Shown piece by piece: positions 25,218 to 35,120 of a DNA stretch of 64,000 nt. Under the pieces are notes generated by a model. That model worked only from the letters and a program-made list of their open reading frames with translations. It was not told the origin of the DNA and did no database searches. Made by a program: the position numbers and the translations under genes. Source of the DNA: Candidatus Binatia bacterium (GTDB taxonomy: Bacteria; Desulfobacterota; Binatia; UBA12015); NCBI GenBank assembly GCA_036563615.1, contig DATCMB010000009.1:124001-188000 (forward strand), given 5' to 3'. The stretch's first letter is position 1. Each line of letters starts with the position of its first letter.

Positions 25218-28200
25218 TCACTGGGTCACGGTGATCTTGGAGCTTGACGCGGCGCAGTTGTTGCTCTCGCTGGTCTCCGCCGACGTCTTGGTGTCGTCGG
25301 CGCAGGCGAGCACGTAGTAGCTCCCGGGCACGGTCGCCGCGGGGATCTTCACCGACTTGCTCCCGGTGTGCGCGGCGCCGGGCGCGAGCGCAGGCACCGC
25401 GCGCGCGCCGCTCAGGAGCTTGTCGCCCGAGCTCTTGGTCGCGTCGGTCGAGAGGTAGTAGCGCGTCTTCGAGGCCTTGGCCGCGACGTTGCCGAGGTTC
25501 TGCGCCGTGTCGCCGACCGAGAACGTGGTGCCGCGCTTCTTCGTCGCCGGCGGGTTCGAGACTTGGCCCTCGACCAGGTCGGGCTGGCCCACCGTCACGA
25601 CCGCGCCCGACGTCGCCGCGCAGTTGTCGTCCTCGTTGCTCTCGACGACGGTGCCCTTGTCGTCGGCGCAGGCGAGCACGAAGTAGGAGCCGAGCGGGGT
25701 CGACGCGGGAATCGTCACCGTCGTCGTTCCCGACGCGCCGGCACCGGGATCGAGCGCCGGCACCGAGCGGATGCCCGTCAAGAGCCGATCGTCGGCGCTC
25801 TTCACCGCGTCGCTCGAGAGGTAGAAGCGCGTCGTCGACGACGTGGAGCGCGTCCCGCCGCCGTTCTGCACGGTCGACGTCAGCTTGAACTTGCTGCCCG
25901 GCGCGCCCGACGGCGCCGACGGATTGGTCGACATCGACGCCACGCCGAGGTTCGCGCTCGTCGCGCTCCCGACGACGTTCACCGTGCGGCTCAGCGTGAT
26001 CTCGCCCGAGTTCTCCGACCAGACGCGGAAGCTGAAGGTCTTGCTGCCCGGCGTCTGCGCGAGGAACGAGTACGTCGCCGTGCGCGACCAGCTCGGCGGG
26101 ATGTTGCCGAGCGTGATCGAGCCGTCGGGATCGGTGAACGCCATGCTCGTGCCGTCGAGCCGCGTCGGCTGGACGTCGACCGGCAGCACGCCGGACGGCA
26201 GCGGCAGCTGGTGGACGTGCACGCCGGACGCGACCCACGAGTCGTTCGCGACGTTGACGCCCACCGTGATGAGCGAGCCGACGCCGACGCTCGTCGGGCC
26301 GCTCGCGTATGCCGTCATCGCGGGCGGCGACGACTGGACGCGCGCCAGCGGCAGGACATCGCCGCGCACGATGAGCGCGCTCATGCCCCAGGGCAGCACG
26401 GTGTTCTCGGCGTCGGTGGGCACGACCTTTAGCCGGTAGGTGCCCGGCGGCGGATCGTGCACCACGAGGTACTCGACGTTGTCGATTGACGACACCGAGA
26501 CGTACTCGCCGCAGGCGCCGGTCGGATCGCCGCAGTCGACGTTGCGGTCGACGTAGAGGTCGATGTCGTAGAGCACCGCGCGGCTCGCGCCCGCGCTCGC
26601 CGGCGGCTCGTCCCAGGTGAGCACGACGACCAGACGCTTCGCGCCCGGCGGCACCGTGATGTCGCTGAAGGCGAAGCCGAAGGAGTTGATCGTGCCCCAG
26701 AAGCGGCGTGTCTCCCAGCCGTCCGAGTTCGGATGGTCCCAGTGCGCGACGTAGCTCGAGACGCGCCCGAGGCCGTACTCGTTGCTCTTGCCCACCGCGC
26801 CGTCGTGGCCCAGCGCGGTCGCCATCAGGTGCGCGCGCGTCATCGCCGGACGGAACTGGAACTGCGGGTAGTGCTGCAGGAGCGAGGCCGCGAGCCCCGT
26901 GACGTGCGGCGTCGCCATGCTGCAGCCGTCGAGGTTCTTGTAGCCGTTGGTGGTCGCGGCCCACGCCGAGGTGATGGTCGCGCCGGGCGCGACGACGTTC
27001 GGCTTCATGCGGCCGTCGCCGGTCGGCCCCTGGCTGCTCGTCGACTTCCGATCGCCGACCGTCAAGTATCCCTTGTCGAACACGTTGCCGACCGCGAGCA
27101 CGTTCTTCGCGACGCCGGGCGTGCCGATCGTGCCCGGCGCGCCGCCGTTGCCGGAGCAGACGACGTAGAGCTGTGCGTTGATCCAGGTGCGGTAGTCGGC
27201 CTTGCGCGAGATCTCGTCGGTGCCGCGGAGGTTGGTCCCGGCGCCGCCGCTGTAGTTGATCACCATCGGCGCGGGATCGACCGGGTTCGTGCTGCACTCG
27301 CCCGGCGCGGTCATCCAGTCCATCGCGGCCTTGAGCACCGAGTCCGTGTTGCCCTGACCGTTCTTGTCCCAGACCTTGGCGACGCGCAGGTGGCCGCCTT
27401 GCGCGAGCTCGCCCACGCCCGGCGCGACGCCACGGTAGCGCGGGTTTGCGGTGCCGGTGCCCGCGATCGTCCCGAGCAAGTGCGTGCCGTGCTCGAACAG
27501 ATCGATGAACGCGCCGCCCGGCTCGCTCGTGAAGTTCTTGCCGCAGGCGCGCTTGCCCGCGAGGTCGACGTGCCCGCTCGGCCCGCCGATCATCGCGCCG
27601 CTGTCGATGATGCCGACCGGGATCGGCGCGCCGCTAAACCGCGTCAATCCATAAGAAATGCTGCCCGGGCGGATCATGTCGACGTCCATCAGCGGCGCGC
27701 TCTGGTCGTGGCCCGGCGGGTTCACGTCGATCGTCTCGATGAACAGCACGAAGTCGAGCGCCGCGAGACGCTCGAGCACCGGACCGGTCGCGACCGCCTC
27801 GTAGGAGTGCAGGTCGGCGTCGTACGCGCCGACCGCGGCCCCGGCCGCTTCGAGCGCGCGCCGGAAGCTGCCGTCTTCGTCCGCCTCGAAGAGGTTGACG
27901 ACCACCGGGATCGGCGTCGTCGGATCGAGCGCAGGCGCGGCGGCCGTCGGCGTGCGCAGCGCGGCGAGCTCCGGGCTCGACTTCTGCTCGGTGGTGCTGA
28001 CGCCCACCCACTCGACCTCGGGCAGCGCCGCGACGGCAGACAGCGTACGGATCGGCAGGCGCGCCTTGTGGTGGTCGTCGTGGCGGCCGAGGAGGCGGAC
28101 GCCGAGCGCCGCGAGCTTCTCCTCGACGCGCTCGTCGAGCGGCACGCGCAGCAGGACGAAGCCGTAGACGGTGTCGCGCCCCCGATCGCGCAGGCCGTGC

Positions 28201-28730
28201 GCGTGCGCCTCGAGCGCCGGGTCGAGCCCCGACGCCGGCGCGCGCACGCCGGACGAGAAGCTGAGCGCGCGTCCGGCGTCGGCGCGCTGCCGCGACGAGT
28301 TCGAGAGGTAGGTCGCGGTCGCCTTCGCGTCGGGCTTCTTGCGCGACGCCATCGCACCCGGCGGGATCAGGACGTTGACGCCCTCGACCGCCGGCGCGAG
28401 CTCGGCCGCGAGCTCGTCGGGCGCGAGCTCGGGCTCGGCTGCGGACGCGTCCGCCGCCGCCGCGTCGCTCGCGGCGGCGCCGGGCGCGCTGCTCGGCGCT
28501 GCGGGCGACGTCGCCTCGGGCGGCGACGCCGGCAGTCCGGCGAGGACCGCCTCCGCGATCTCGGCGAGGAGCGCTTCGTCGTACGGCGGGCGGACGACGC
28601 TCTGGTCGCCTGCGACCGACGACACGGGGCCGACGCACAGCGCGAGGGCGAGCGACGCGACGAGCGCGGAAGCGAGACGCCCGCGGAGCTCGCGCAGGTT
28701 GCGGGCTCGAGGGCCGTTCTTGGTGAGCAT
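25218..28730 (-). CDS. secreted S8 (subtilisin-like) serine protease with two CARDB repeats
   Basis: The protein has 1170 residues: a signal peptide (LASALVASLALALCVGPVSSVAG), an Ala-rich region, a long pro/N-terminal region, then the S8 catalytic domain (about 365-640). Its triad lies in VGIIDSGAM (Asp), EHGTHLLGTIAGTG (His) and DGCSMATPHVTG (Ser), with Asn in VVCSGNGG. A jelly-roll-like domain follows, then a DUF11/CARDB-like region and two CARDB repeats (about 960-1065 and 1070-1170). The repeats share TRFYLSSDA/TRYYLSTDA and GSYFVLACADD/GSYYVLACADD. AGGAGGAA precedes the ATG. It is an exported protease; CARDB repeats often mediate surface adhesion. Confidence 0.92.
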   Translation of the reverse strand: MLTKNGPRARNLRELRGRLASALVASLALALCVGPVSSVAGDQSVVRPPYDEALLAEIAEAVLAGLPASPPEATSPAAPSSAPGAAASDAAAADASAAEPELAPDELAAELAPAVEGVNVLIPPGAMASRKKPDAKATATYLSNSSRQRADAGRALSFSSGVRAPASGLDPALEAHAHGLRDRGRDTVYGFVLLRVPLDERVEEKLAALGVRLLGRHDDHHKARLPIRTLSAVAALPEVEWVGVSTTEQKSSPELAALRTPTAAAPALDPTTPIPVVVNLFEADEDGSFRRALEAAGAAVGAYDADLHSYEAVATGPVLERLAALDFVLFIETIDVNPPGHDQSAPLMDVDMIRPGSISYGLTRFSGAPIPVGIIDSGAMIGGPSGHVDLAGKRACGKNFTSEPGGAFIDLFEHGTHLLGTIAGTGTANPRYRGVAPGVGELAQGGHLRVAKVWDKNGQGNTDSVLKAAMDWMTAPGECSTNPVDPAPMVINYSGGAGTNLRGTDEISRKADYRTWINAQLYVVCSGNGGAPGTIGTPGVAKNVLAVGNVFDKGYLTVGDRKSTSSQGPTGDGRMKPNVVAPGATITSAWAATTNGYKNLDGCSMATPHVTGLAASLLQHYPQFQFRPAMTRAHLMATALGHDGAVGKSNEYGLGRVSSYVAHWDHPNSDGWETRRFWGTINSFGFAFSDITVPPGAKRLVVVLTWDEPPASAGASRAVLYDIDLYVDRNVDCGDPTGACGEYVSVSSIDNVEYLVVHDPPPGTYRLKVVPTDAENTVLPWGMSALIVRGDVLPLARVQSSPPAMTAYASGPTSVGVGSLITVGVNVANDSWVASGVHVHQLPLPSGVLPVDVQPTRLDGTSMAFTDPDGSITLGNIPPSWSRTATYSFLAQTPGSKTFSFRVWSENSGEITLSRTVNVVGSATSANLGVASMSTNPSAPSGAPGSKFKLTSTVQNGGGTRSTSSTTRFYLSSDAVKSADDRLLTGIRSVPALDPGAGASGTTTVTIPASTPLGSYFVLACADDKGTVVESNEDDNCAATSGAVVTVGQPDLVEGQVSNPPATKKRGTTFSVGDTAQNLGNVAAKASKTRYYLSTDATKSSGDKLLSGARAVPALAPGAAHTGSKSVKIPAATVPGSYYVLACADDTKTSAETSESNNCAASSSKITVTQ

Positions 28731-28802
28731 TCCTTCCTCCTGAGGCGGCTCGTCGCCGGTCGACGGCGACGTACGACGAGCGCGGTCCGTTTGGCGGAAG
28801 GG

Positions 28803-28831
28803 CGCTACCTGCGAGGTAGCGGCTCGCTACC
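28803..28831. promoter_or_regulatory. triplicated CGCTACC motif in a divergent promoter region
   Basis: CGCTACC (28803-28809) pairs with GGTAGCG (28815-28821) around a 5-base loop, and a third copy in direct orientation lies at 28825-28831. The site is in the 189-base region between the S8 protease (minus) and the Cys-rich protein (plus), so it could be an operator for both. The regulator is unknown. Confidence 0.4.
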
Positions 28832-28919
28832 CGCAGCAGAGACGAAAGAACGCGGGCGTGATTCGTCGCTTGATCGGCAGCGCCAAATGCTCGTAGAAGC
28901 CTCGGCAGGAGGGAGTCGC

Positions 28920-30092
28920 ATGGGCCAGTCGAGCGCTCGCGATCAGCGGGCGGCCTTCACCGTGCTGCTCGCTGCCGCGTGCGTTCTCGCGACGGCGGTC
29001 GCAGCCCGTTCGGCGGAGGCCGTGGACCGACCCGTCAGCGGCCGGTCCGTCAAGATCTCGAAATCCGGTCCGAAGACGCGTCTCGTCTTCGTGACCACGG
29101 ATCCGGCGTTTCTCTTCCCCGAACCCGAGAGCGCGGACGATCCGACCAGCGGCACGCCGGGCGGCATCACTGTCGACGTGTTCGCGCGCGGTGCGGCGCC
29201 CGCCTCGGTCGGCGCGCCGCCGGGCATCGGCACGCCGGGCTGGCGCCTCGTGCGGGCGAAGATCCGCACGTACCGCTACCGCGGGCGAGGTGGCGCGCTC
29301 GCATCCGTGCTGCTGCGCGAGGGCAAGCGGCTGCAGGTCGCCGCGTCGGACCTCGGGATGGACGTCACGGCGCCGCTCGGCGCGGTCGCGGTCCGCGTCA
29401 CGCTGGGCTCGCTGCGGAGCTGCGCGGTGTTCACCGAGACGAGCGTGCAGCGCGACCGCGCGGGCCTCTTCGCCGCGCGCAACGCGCCGGCGCCGCAGCT
29501 CGCCGATTGCGCGGACGACACCCTGCTGCTCGCGCTCGGCGATCCGTGCGCGAGCGAGAGCTTCCCGTTCTGCGGCGCGCCGTGCCCGGACGGCGGCACG
29601 TGCGCGCCGGACGTCGTGGGCAGCGTCTGTCGCTGCGTCTATCCGACGCAGCCGTGCGGCGACACCGCGCCGCTCTGCGGCGGCACGTGCCCCGCGGGCC
29701 AGAGCTGCTGGCCGATCGACGGCGGCTTCCCCGGCCCGACGAACGCGTGCCTGTGCGCGCCTTCCGACACGCCGCCCTGCGGCACGAGCGGCATGGCGTG
29801 CGACGGCGCGTGTCCCGACGGGCTCGAGTGCCAGCTGATTCCCGGCAACGCGATCTTCGAGAGCGCGTGCGGCTGCACCGATCCGGCGGCGGTGTGCGGC
29901 GCGCCGGGCTTCGGCGCGTGCCCGCACCCCGACCTGCAGTGCGTCGTCATCCCGGGCAGCGGCTACCAGTGCCTGCCGATTCCGTGCGGCAGCGCCCCGG
30001 AGTGCGGCGGGACGTGCAGCGGCGGGCGCGAGTGCGTGCCGGTCGGCGTCCCGGGCAGCGATCTGTGCATCTGCGTGACGCCGGGCGGCTGA
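28920..30092 (+). CDS. exported cysteine-rich protein
   Basis: The 390-residue protein has a signal peptide (VLLAAACVLATAVAARSAEA). Residues 35-185 form a domain without a recognised family (VSGRSVKISKSGPKTRL... LGAVAVRVTLGSLRSC). From about residue 210 there is a Cys-rich series of four to five modules of about 35-45 residues with patterns such as FCGAPCPDGGTC, LCGGTCPAGQSCW, ACDGACPDGLEC and ECGGTCSGGREC. Such modules are probably disulfide-bonded and extracellular. AGGAGGGA precedes the ATG. Confidence 0.8.
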   Translation: MGQSSARDQRAAFTVLLAAACVLATAVAARSAEAVDRPVSGRSVKISKSGPKTRLVFVTTDPAFLFPEPESADDPTSGTPGGITVDVFARGAAPASVGAPPGIGTPGWRLVRAKIRTYRYRGRGGALASVLLREGKRLQVAASDLGMDVTAPLGAVAVRVTLGSLRSCAVFTETSVQRDRAGLFAARNAPAPQLADCADDTLLLALGDPCASESFPFCGAPCPDGGTCAPDVVGSVCRCVYPTQPCGDTAPLCGGTCPAGQSCWPIDGGFPGPTNACLCAPSDTPPCGTSGMACDGACPDGLECQLIPGNAIFESACGCTDPAAVCGAPGFGACPHPDLQCVVIPGSGYQCLPIPCGSAPECGGTCSGGRECVPVGVPGSDLCICVTPGG

Positions 30093-30173
30093 GCCGGTCT
30101 CGTCTGCGGCGGCCCGCGCCGACGCGCGCGTGCAGCTCTTATGCTTGACTACGTATTGGCTTGACGTCGCGCT

Positions 30174-31370
30174 TCAGCCGATCGCGTCGCCCGGCACCCA
30201 CCAGCCGTGGAAGCCGAACGGCACGCGGCGCGGCAGCTCGACCTCGGCGATCGCCCCGCGCGCGATGCGCAGCGCCTCGAACACCGCGAGCGTGCTCGCG
30301 TCGCGCGCGCGGTCGTAGACGAACGACAGCACATAGCCCTCGCCATCGCCGGGGCCGGCGGGGACGAACAGCGCCTCGCCCGCGTGGCGGTGGAGCCCCG
30401 GATCCCAGATCTCCTCCTCGCCGGTGCGGAAGTCGATGCGGCCGATGCCGCCGAGGTCGACGGTGTCGGGGTGGTGGCGGAGGTGGGAGAACCAGCCGTT
30501 GCGGTAGCCGGCGCGTCCGGTGAAGTGGCGGTCGTGGGTCGCGAGGTCGAGCTGGCTCCAGCTCACGATCTCCTCGCGGAAGGTCAGCTCCGGTCCCGCC
30601 GTGCCCACGCGCCAGCGCGTCACCCGGATGTCGCCGTCGCCGCGGTCGCCGGTCGCGAAGATCGACGGCAGGCGCGAGACGTCGATCACCACGTCGTCGC
30701 CGTCGCGGAAGGCGTTCACCTCGTGGAAGACGTAGCAGTTCTCGATCTCGACCCAGCGGATCTCCGAGCCCGGACGCCCGAACGGCAGGATGCCGATCCG
30801 CGAGCCGTAGCTCGGCGTCCACTTGAAGCCCGCGAGCGGCTCGTCGATCGCCTCCGCGAGGTCGAAGACGACCGGTCCCTCCCAAAACACCGCCTCGCGG
30901 TCGGTGATCGCGAACGAGTGGATCATCGTCGGCTTGGCGACCTCGATCGGCTCGGCGGAGATCACGCGGCCGGTCTCGTCCGCGACGTAGTACGTCGAGT
31001 ATGGCGGCACGAACCAGTAGCCGAAGAAGTGCAGGTAGCCGGTTGCGGGGTCGACCTTCGGGTGGGCGGTGAAGGAGTTCCGCACGACGCCGCCGAAGTC
31101 GAAGACGCCCTTGGTCGAGAGGTCGCGCGGGTCGAGCTCGAACGCGGCGCCGATCTCGCCCGAGCTCAGGAGCCGTCCGCCTTGGTAGACGACGCTCACG
31201 TTTCTCTGGCCGTTCTCGCCGCCCGGCGCGAGACCGAGGCGGATCGCGTCGTTGAAGCTGACCTGGTTCTTCCAGAAGCCCGTGCGGACGTAGCGGTTGC
31301 GGTACCAGCGCGCGCGGCCGCGCTCGAGGCGGACGCCGTGCACCATCCCGTCGCCGAGGAACCAGTGCGA
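30174..31370 (-). pseudogene. carotenoid oxygenase, 5'-truncated
   Basis: The recognisable protein starts abruptly at SHWFLGDGMVHGVRL (31370) and runs about 400 residues to the stop. The four iron-binding His of carotenoid cleavage oxygenases are all present: TAHPKVD, TMIHSFAIT, YVFHEVNAF and FGFHGWW. The usual first 60-70 residues before the HWFLGDGMVH blade are missing. The frame does stay open upstream to 31583, but that sequence is unrelated and antisense to a TetR fragment. The truncation makes folding and expression doubtful, though a fused start cannot be excluded. Confidence 0.75.
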
Positions 31371-31605
31371 CCGCCTGCGCCGCGGCATGAGCGACGTCGA
31401 GCGCGCGGGGCGGCTCCGCTGCAGCGTCGACGAGGCGACGCTCGCGTACTGGACGACGATGCACGGCGTGACGTCGCTCGCGATCCTCGGCGTGGTGAAG
31501 CCGGGCAGCACCGTCGTCGCGCTCGCCCGCGAGGGCGTGATCGAGCGGATCACGCGTCCCGGGCCCGCGCGGCGCGCGCGCACCGCGCGGGCCCGGCGAC
31601 GCTAG
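31366..31605 (+). pseudogene. TetR regulator C-terminal fragment
   Basis: From about 31366 the plus strand reads CDRLRRGMSDVERAGRLRC, then TLAYWTTMHGVTSLAIL and VVALAREGVIERI before TAG 31603-31605. This resembles the last helices of a TetR ligand-binding domain, where (W)xxxHGxxxL is typical. The helix-turn-helix half is absent. The fragment abuts, head to head, the truncated carotenoid oxygenase, as expected if one deletion removed a divergent promoter and the N-terminal parts of both genes. Confidence 0.6.
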
Positions 31606-31621
31606 GCTGGGCCAGACCTGC

Positions 31622-33946
31622 TCACTTCTTGGCCTTGAAGTAGGTGGGCCCCGATCGGGCGACGTTCGGAAGCTCCGCCTCGAAGCACGCGCCTCCGTCG
31701 TCGCGCCGCACCTGCACCAGCGCTCCGGCGAACGAGCGTTCGAGCCCCTTGGCGATGCCCGGCGCCGTCGGCGAGGTCCCGGCCGGCAGAGATCCTTGCC
31801 CCTTGGTCGCTCTGTTGCGGCCGGTGACCAAGATCTGCGACTGCCCTGCCGCACCGGCGCGCAGCTTGAGCACGCCGACGCCGTCGGTCGCGTAGTCGCG
31901 GTCCGTGTACTGGAACCCCCGGGCGCCGAGCCGCCGCCAGCAGGGCTTCGCACCGCAGGACTGGCCGGCCCGGTCGATCTGGAGGTCGCCGGCGAACCCG
32001 CCGTCGTCGCGCCGGTAGAAGCACACGGTGTAGCCCGGCCCACCGGCTGCGGTCGGGTCGCCGAAGACGCTCGCGTCGAGCTTCGGCCCGCTCGCGAGCT
32101 TCAAGCTCAGCGACTCGAAGCCTTTCCGCACCTCGTTGACGAGCAGCGAGGCCTTCCTGAACCCGCTCACGCACGAGCTCGCCGGCGCGGGGGCGAGCAC
32201 GCACCCCTCGACCGGGTCGCACGAGCCGGTGGCGCAGACGGTCCCGGCGTCGCAGTCCAGCGGTGCGCCGGCAGTGCAGGAACCGGCCCCGTCGCACGTC
32301 TCGCGGCCGTTGCACACGGTGTCGTCGTCGCAGGCCGTCCCGGCAGGCTCGTACTGGCAGCTCGGCGAGCAGCAGTCGCCAGCGTCCCTGTTCCCGTCGT
32401 CGCATTGCTCACCGGCATCGAGGACGCCGTTGCCGCACGGATGCGGATCACCGTCGCAGCGCGGCGGCCCCGAGGGCTGCGCGACGCATTTGTCGTTGAC
32501 GGTCTCGGGATCGCCGTCGTCGCACGTCGTGCCAGGCGCCTTGAACAGATCCTCGGGGCACAGCGGGCTCACGCCGTCGCAAACCTCTGCTACGTCGCAG
32601 GTACCGAACGCCATTCGGCAGACCTTGCCCTGCGCGGCCACCGTAGAGCAGCCGACGTCCGCAACGCACTGCTGGCAGGAGCTGCACCGCACCTCGAGCG
32701 GCCTCCCGCTGCCCGTCGTCTTCGGCACGCACTGGCCGTTGCCGTCACACTCCTCGAGCGTGCACGCGTTGCCGTCGGAGCACGGGGCGCCGCGGGGGGC
32801 GCCGTCGCATGCCTGCGGGCATGCCGCCGCGACGCAGTTCCCCTCGCGGCAGACGTCGGCCGTGCACGTGTCGCCGTTGTCGCACTGCGCGCCGTCCGCC
32901 TTGCCCTCGCAGACGAGGACGGTCGTCACCTCGTCGTCCGTCATCGCGTGCCGCGTCTCGTCGTCGACGATCTGGAGATGGGCGCGAAGCTCCGTCTTGA
33001 GGGTCTCGGCGGCCACGCGGCCAGTCACGCGCAGCACGAAGATCTGCGCAGGTTCCATCTCGACTTCGAAGCGCTCCGTGCTCTCGAAGCGGACGCAGAT
33101 GGGTCGGATGACGTCGTCGCATCCAGGCGTGTCGGTGTGCCGTGCGCGCGACCCGAAGTCCGGATCGAGGTCGAGGTTCACGCGGAGCTTTCGACGCACG
33201 GCGCCCTTGTTGATCACGTTCAGGCGGTAGGCGAGCTCCTCGCCCGGGCGTACCTCAGTCGGGATCGCGGCCAGGTCGGCGACCAGCGGAAGCGCTTCGC
33301 CGTCGGCGAGAACGCTCGTCCTTTGCTGGCGGACGATGGGCGCTTCGAGGCTGCCGTCCGCGCGGTACCGCGCAGCCTCGACGATGGTCGAGAGCTGCGG
33401 CTCGAACTCTTCGGGATCCGTGAGAGGGGTTTGCGGATCGACCTCGTGCTCGAAGGTCAGGGTAGCCGCCTTACCAGGGGCGAGATTGAGGATCGTCCAC
33501 TTCGCCACGCCCCGTTCCGCGATGCACGTGAAGTTCGCGACGGCGCAGATTCCCGACGGCTTGCACGTGCCGCCGGTGAGAAGGCAAGGACCTGGGAACT
33601 CGCAACTCTCGATGATGCAGAAAGGGATGAGGCTCGTTCCCTCGGTCCCCGCGACGCCCTTCAGCTGGAGGTGCGCATCCCAGGTAAACGACAGGTCGAA
33701 GTCTGCGCTTGCCCCTCCCTCGTTGAAGACCGTCACGCCGTAGGCGAGCCGGCCGCCTGGCTTGACGCTCGAAGGCGTCGTCGTGAGCGACACGTTCGTC
33801 TGGGCGAGCACCGGAGCCGCGACGAGCAGCAACGTCGTGGTGAGCCAGGCGACACGCCGCGGCGCGCGCGCGCGCCGTCCGGGCTCGGCTCGCCGGAGCA
33901 GGGAGGCCATCGGAAGATCGAAGGTCGGGGCGCTTGGACGCTTCAT
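31622..33946 (-). CDS. large exported Cys-rich protein with Myxo-type disulfide repeats
   Basis: The 774-residue protein has a signal peptide (WLTTTLLLVAAPVLAQ, ending about residue 49). Two Ig-like DUF11-type domains (about 50-345) are followed by a Cys-rich region (about 345-560). This has CDNGDTCTADVCREGNC, CSDGNACTLEECDGNGQC and the disulfide-repeat signature CGNGVLDAGEQCDDGN...CCSPSCQ. The C-terminal 200 residues (NEVRKGFESLSLKL onward) form an unassigned domain. The two unusual paralogs lie upstream on the same strand, 27 bases away, so the three may be one operon. It is likely a surface or secreted protein. Confidence 0.85.
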   Translation of the reverse strand: MKRPSAPTFDLPMASLLRRAEPGRRARAPRRVAWLTTTLLLVAAPVLAQTNVSLTTTPSSVKPGGRLAYGVTVFNEGGASADFDLSFTWDAHLQLKGVAGTEGTSLIPFCIIESCEFPGPCLLTGGTCKPSGICAVANFTCIAERGVAKWTILNLAPGKAATLTFEHEVDPQTPLTDPEEFEPQLSTIVEAARYRADGSLEAPIVRQQRTSVLADGEALPLVADLAAIPTEVRPGEELAYRLNVINKGAVRRKLRVNLDLDPDFGSRARHTDTPGCDDVIRPICVRFESTERFEVEMEPAQIFVLRVTGRVAAETLKTELRAHLQIVDDETRHAMTDDEVTTVLVCEGKADGAQCDNGDTCTADVCREGNCVAAACPQACDGAPRGAPCSDGNACTLEECDGNGQCVPKTTGSGRPLEVRCSSCQQCVADVGCSTVAAQGKVCRMAFGTCDVAEVCDGVSPLCPEDLFKAPGTTCDDGDPETVNDKCVAQPSGPPRCDGDPHPCGNGVLDAGEQCDDGNRDAGDCCSPSCQYEPAGTACDDDTVCNGRETCDGAGSCTAGAPLDCDAGTVCATGSCDPVEGCVLAPAPASSCVSGFRKASLLVNEVRKGFESLSLKLASGPKLDASVFGDPTAAGGPGYTVCFYRRDDGGFAGDLQIDRAGQSCGAKPCWRRLGARGFQYTDRDYATDGVGVLKLRAGAAGQSQILVTGRNRATKGQGSLPAGTSPTAPGIAKGLERSFAGALVQVRRDDGGACFEAELPNVARSGPTYFKAKK

Positions 33947-33973
33947 GGCGAACCTCGTTTGCGCGGGTTGGCG

Positions 33974-35080
33974 TCAGCGGGTGGTGAGACGGTAGGCCGT
34001 CCGGCAGAGATCGAGCGCCGCCTTCGGGTCCGTCGTGAAGAGCGTGCGAGCCAGCGCCAGATTCTCCTCGGCGCGGGCAGGAACCTTGTAACCGAGGGCC
34101 TTCGCGTCCAGGATCGCCTGCTCGGTCGCGTCACACGACTCCTTCAGGCGCTCGCCGTAGTTCACGGCCATGCGCGGGCCCGAGTTCCACTGCAGGTCGC
34201 GCTCGAGCAGGACGCGAAGCACGAGAGCCCACTTCTCGTCGAGGGCGTCGAGCTGGGTCTCGACCTCGGTCCGGAACGCTTCCAGGTCGTCGTGAAGCGC
34301 CTTGCTCCGGTCGTAGTTCGCCGCGAGCTCCTCGCTCGTCACGGCTGCGTCGCACGCTGCGACGAGCTCGAGGTTCGACTGCGCGATCCCGATCGCCCAC
34401 TTCACCTCGGCGACCACCAGCTCGGCCGCTGCGAACACGATGTCGGCCGGGATGCACGCCACCGACAGGTTGCCGCCGAACAGGACGGCGACGAACTGGT
34501 CGCAGGCACGGCTCAGGCCGCTCCAGATGTTCTTGGCGAGCGAGCGCAGGTTCTCGACCTGCTCCAGCGCGAGGATGGTGATGTTCAGGTCGCGCGCGAG
34601 CTCCAGGGTATCCATCGCTCTCGAGCGCCGGGGCAGCTCGCCGTCGACCAGCGCATGGGTCGGGCAGAACTCCAGCTCGTTGGGATAGTCTGCCTCCGGG
34701 AAATCGTCGGCGCTCAGCGCGCGGCTGGCGAGCGGCGGTGTACGCAACTTTCGCTCGCGGGCTTCGCGCTGCGCCGCCTCGATCGCCTCACGCGCGGACG
34801 TGACGCGCGCGACCGCGTTGCCGCGCAAGGCACCGGCCTGCTGGAAGGCGCTGATCAGCGGCGTGAGATCGGTGCGACCGTAGACCTGTTCGAGCTCCTC
34901 GTCCGGCGTCGCGTCGAGAAAGCCACGCAGCCGCGCGGCATTTTCCCACTGTCCGACCTGCTCGATCGCGGTCGCGAGCTCCTCCATCTGCTGGCGGACG
35001 GAGCCCGCGTCGGCCGCGGCCGTCGACGACGTGAGGAGGAGCAGAGCGAGGGTCGTGCCCAGGAAAGTCCAGGTTCTCAT
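33974..35080 (-). CDS. exported helical protein, unrecognised family (paralog A)
   Basis: From ATG 35080 (GGAGAACGCCG upstream) the protein has 368 residues with a signal peptide (FLGTTLALLLLTSSTAAAD). I recognise no family. It aligns with its upstream neighbour along its length: DLTPL after about 80 residues, SGLSRACDQ, LSVACIPADIVFAAAELVVAEVKWAI, VLLERDLQW, MAVNYGERLKESCDATEQAI, and DPKAALDLCRTAYRLTTR at the end. Six or so Cys are conserved between the two. A mainly helical periplasmic protein is likely. Confidence 0.75.
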   Translation of the reverse strand: MRTWTFLGTTLALLLLTSSTAAADAGSVRQQMEELATAIEQVGQWENAARLRGFLDATPDEELEQVYGRTDLTPLISAFQQAGALRGNAVARVTSAREAIEAAQREARERKLRTPPLASRALSADDFPEADYPNELEFCPTHALVDGELPRRSRAMDTLELARDLNITILALEQVENLRSLAKNIWSGLSRACDQFVAVLFGGNLSVACIPADIVFAAAELVVAEVKWAIGIAQSNLELVAACDAAVTSEELAANYDRSKALHDDLEAFRTEVETQLDALDEKWALVLRVLLERDLQWNSGPRMAVNYGERLKESCDATEQAILDAKALGYKVPARAEENLALARTLFTTDPKAALDLCRTAYRLTTR

Positions 35081-35120
35081 CGGCGTTCTCCAGCTCGATC
35101 GTTGAGTGCCCCCGCCCCGC

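Noticed and set aside
30093-30173. Two GCTTGAC motifs close together as a promoter
   Set aside because: No -10 element at suitable spacing and no gene starts downstream on that strand. They are counted in the octamer finding.
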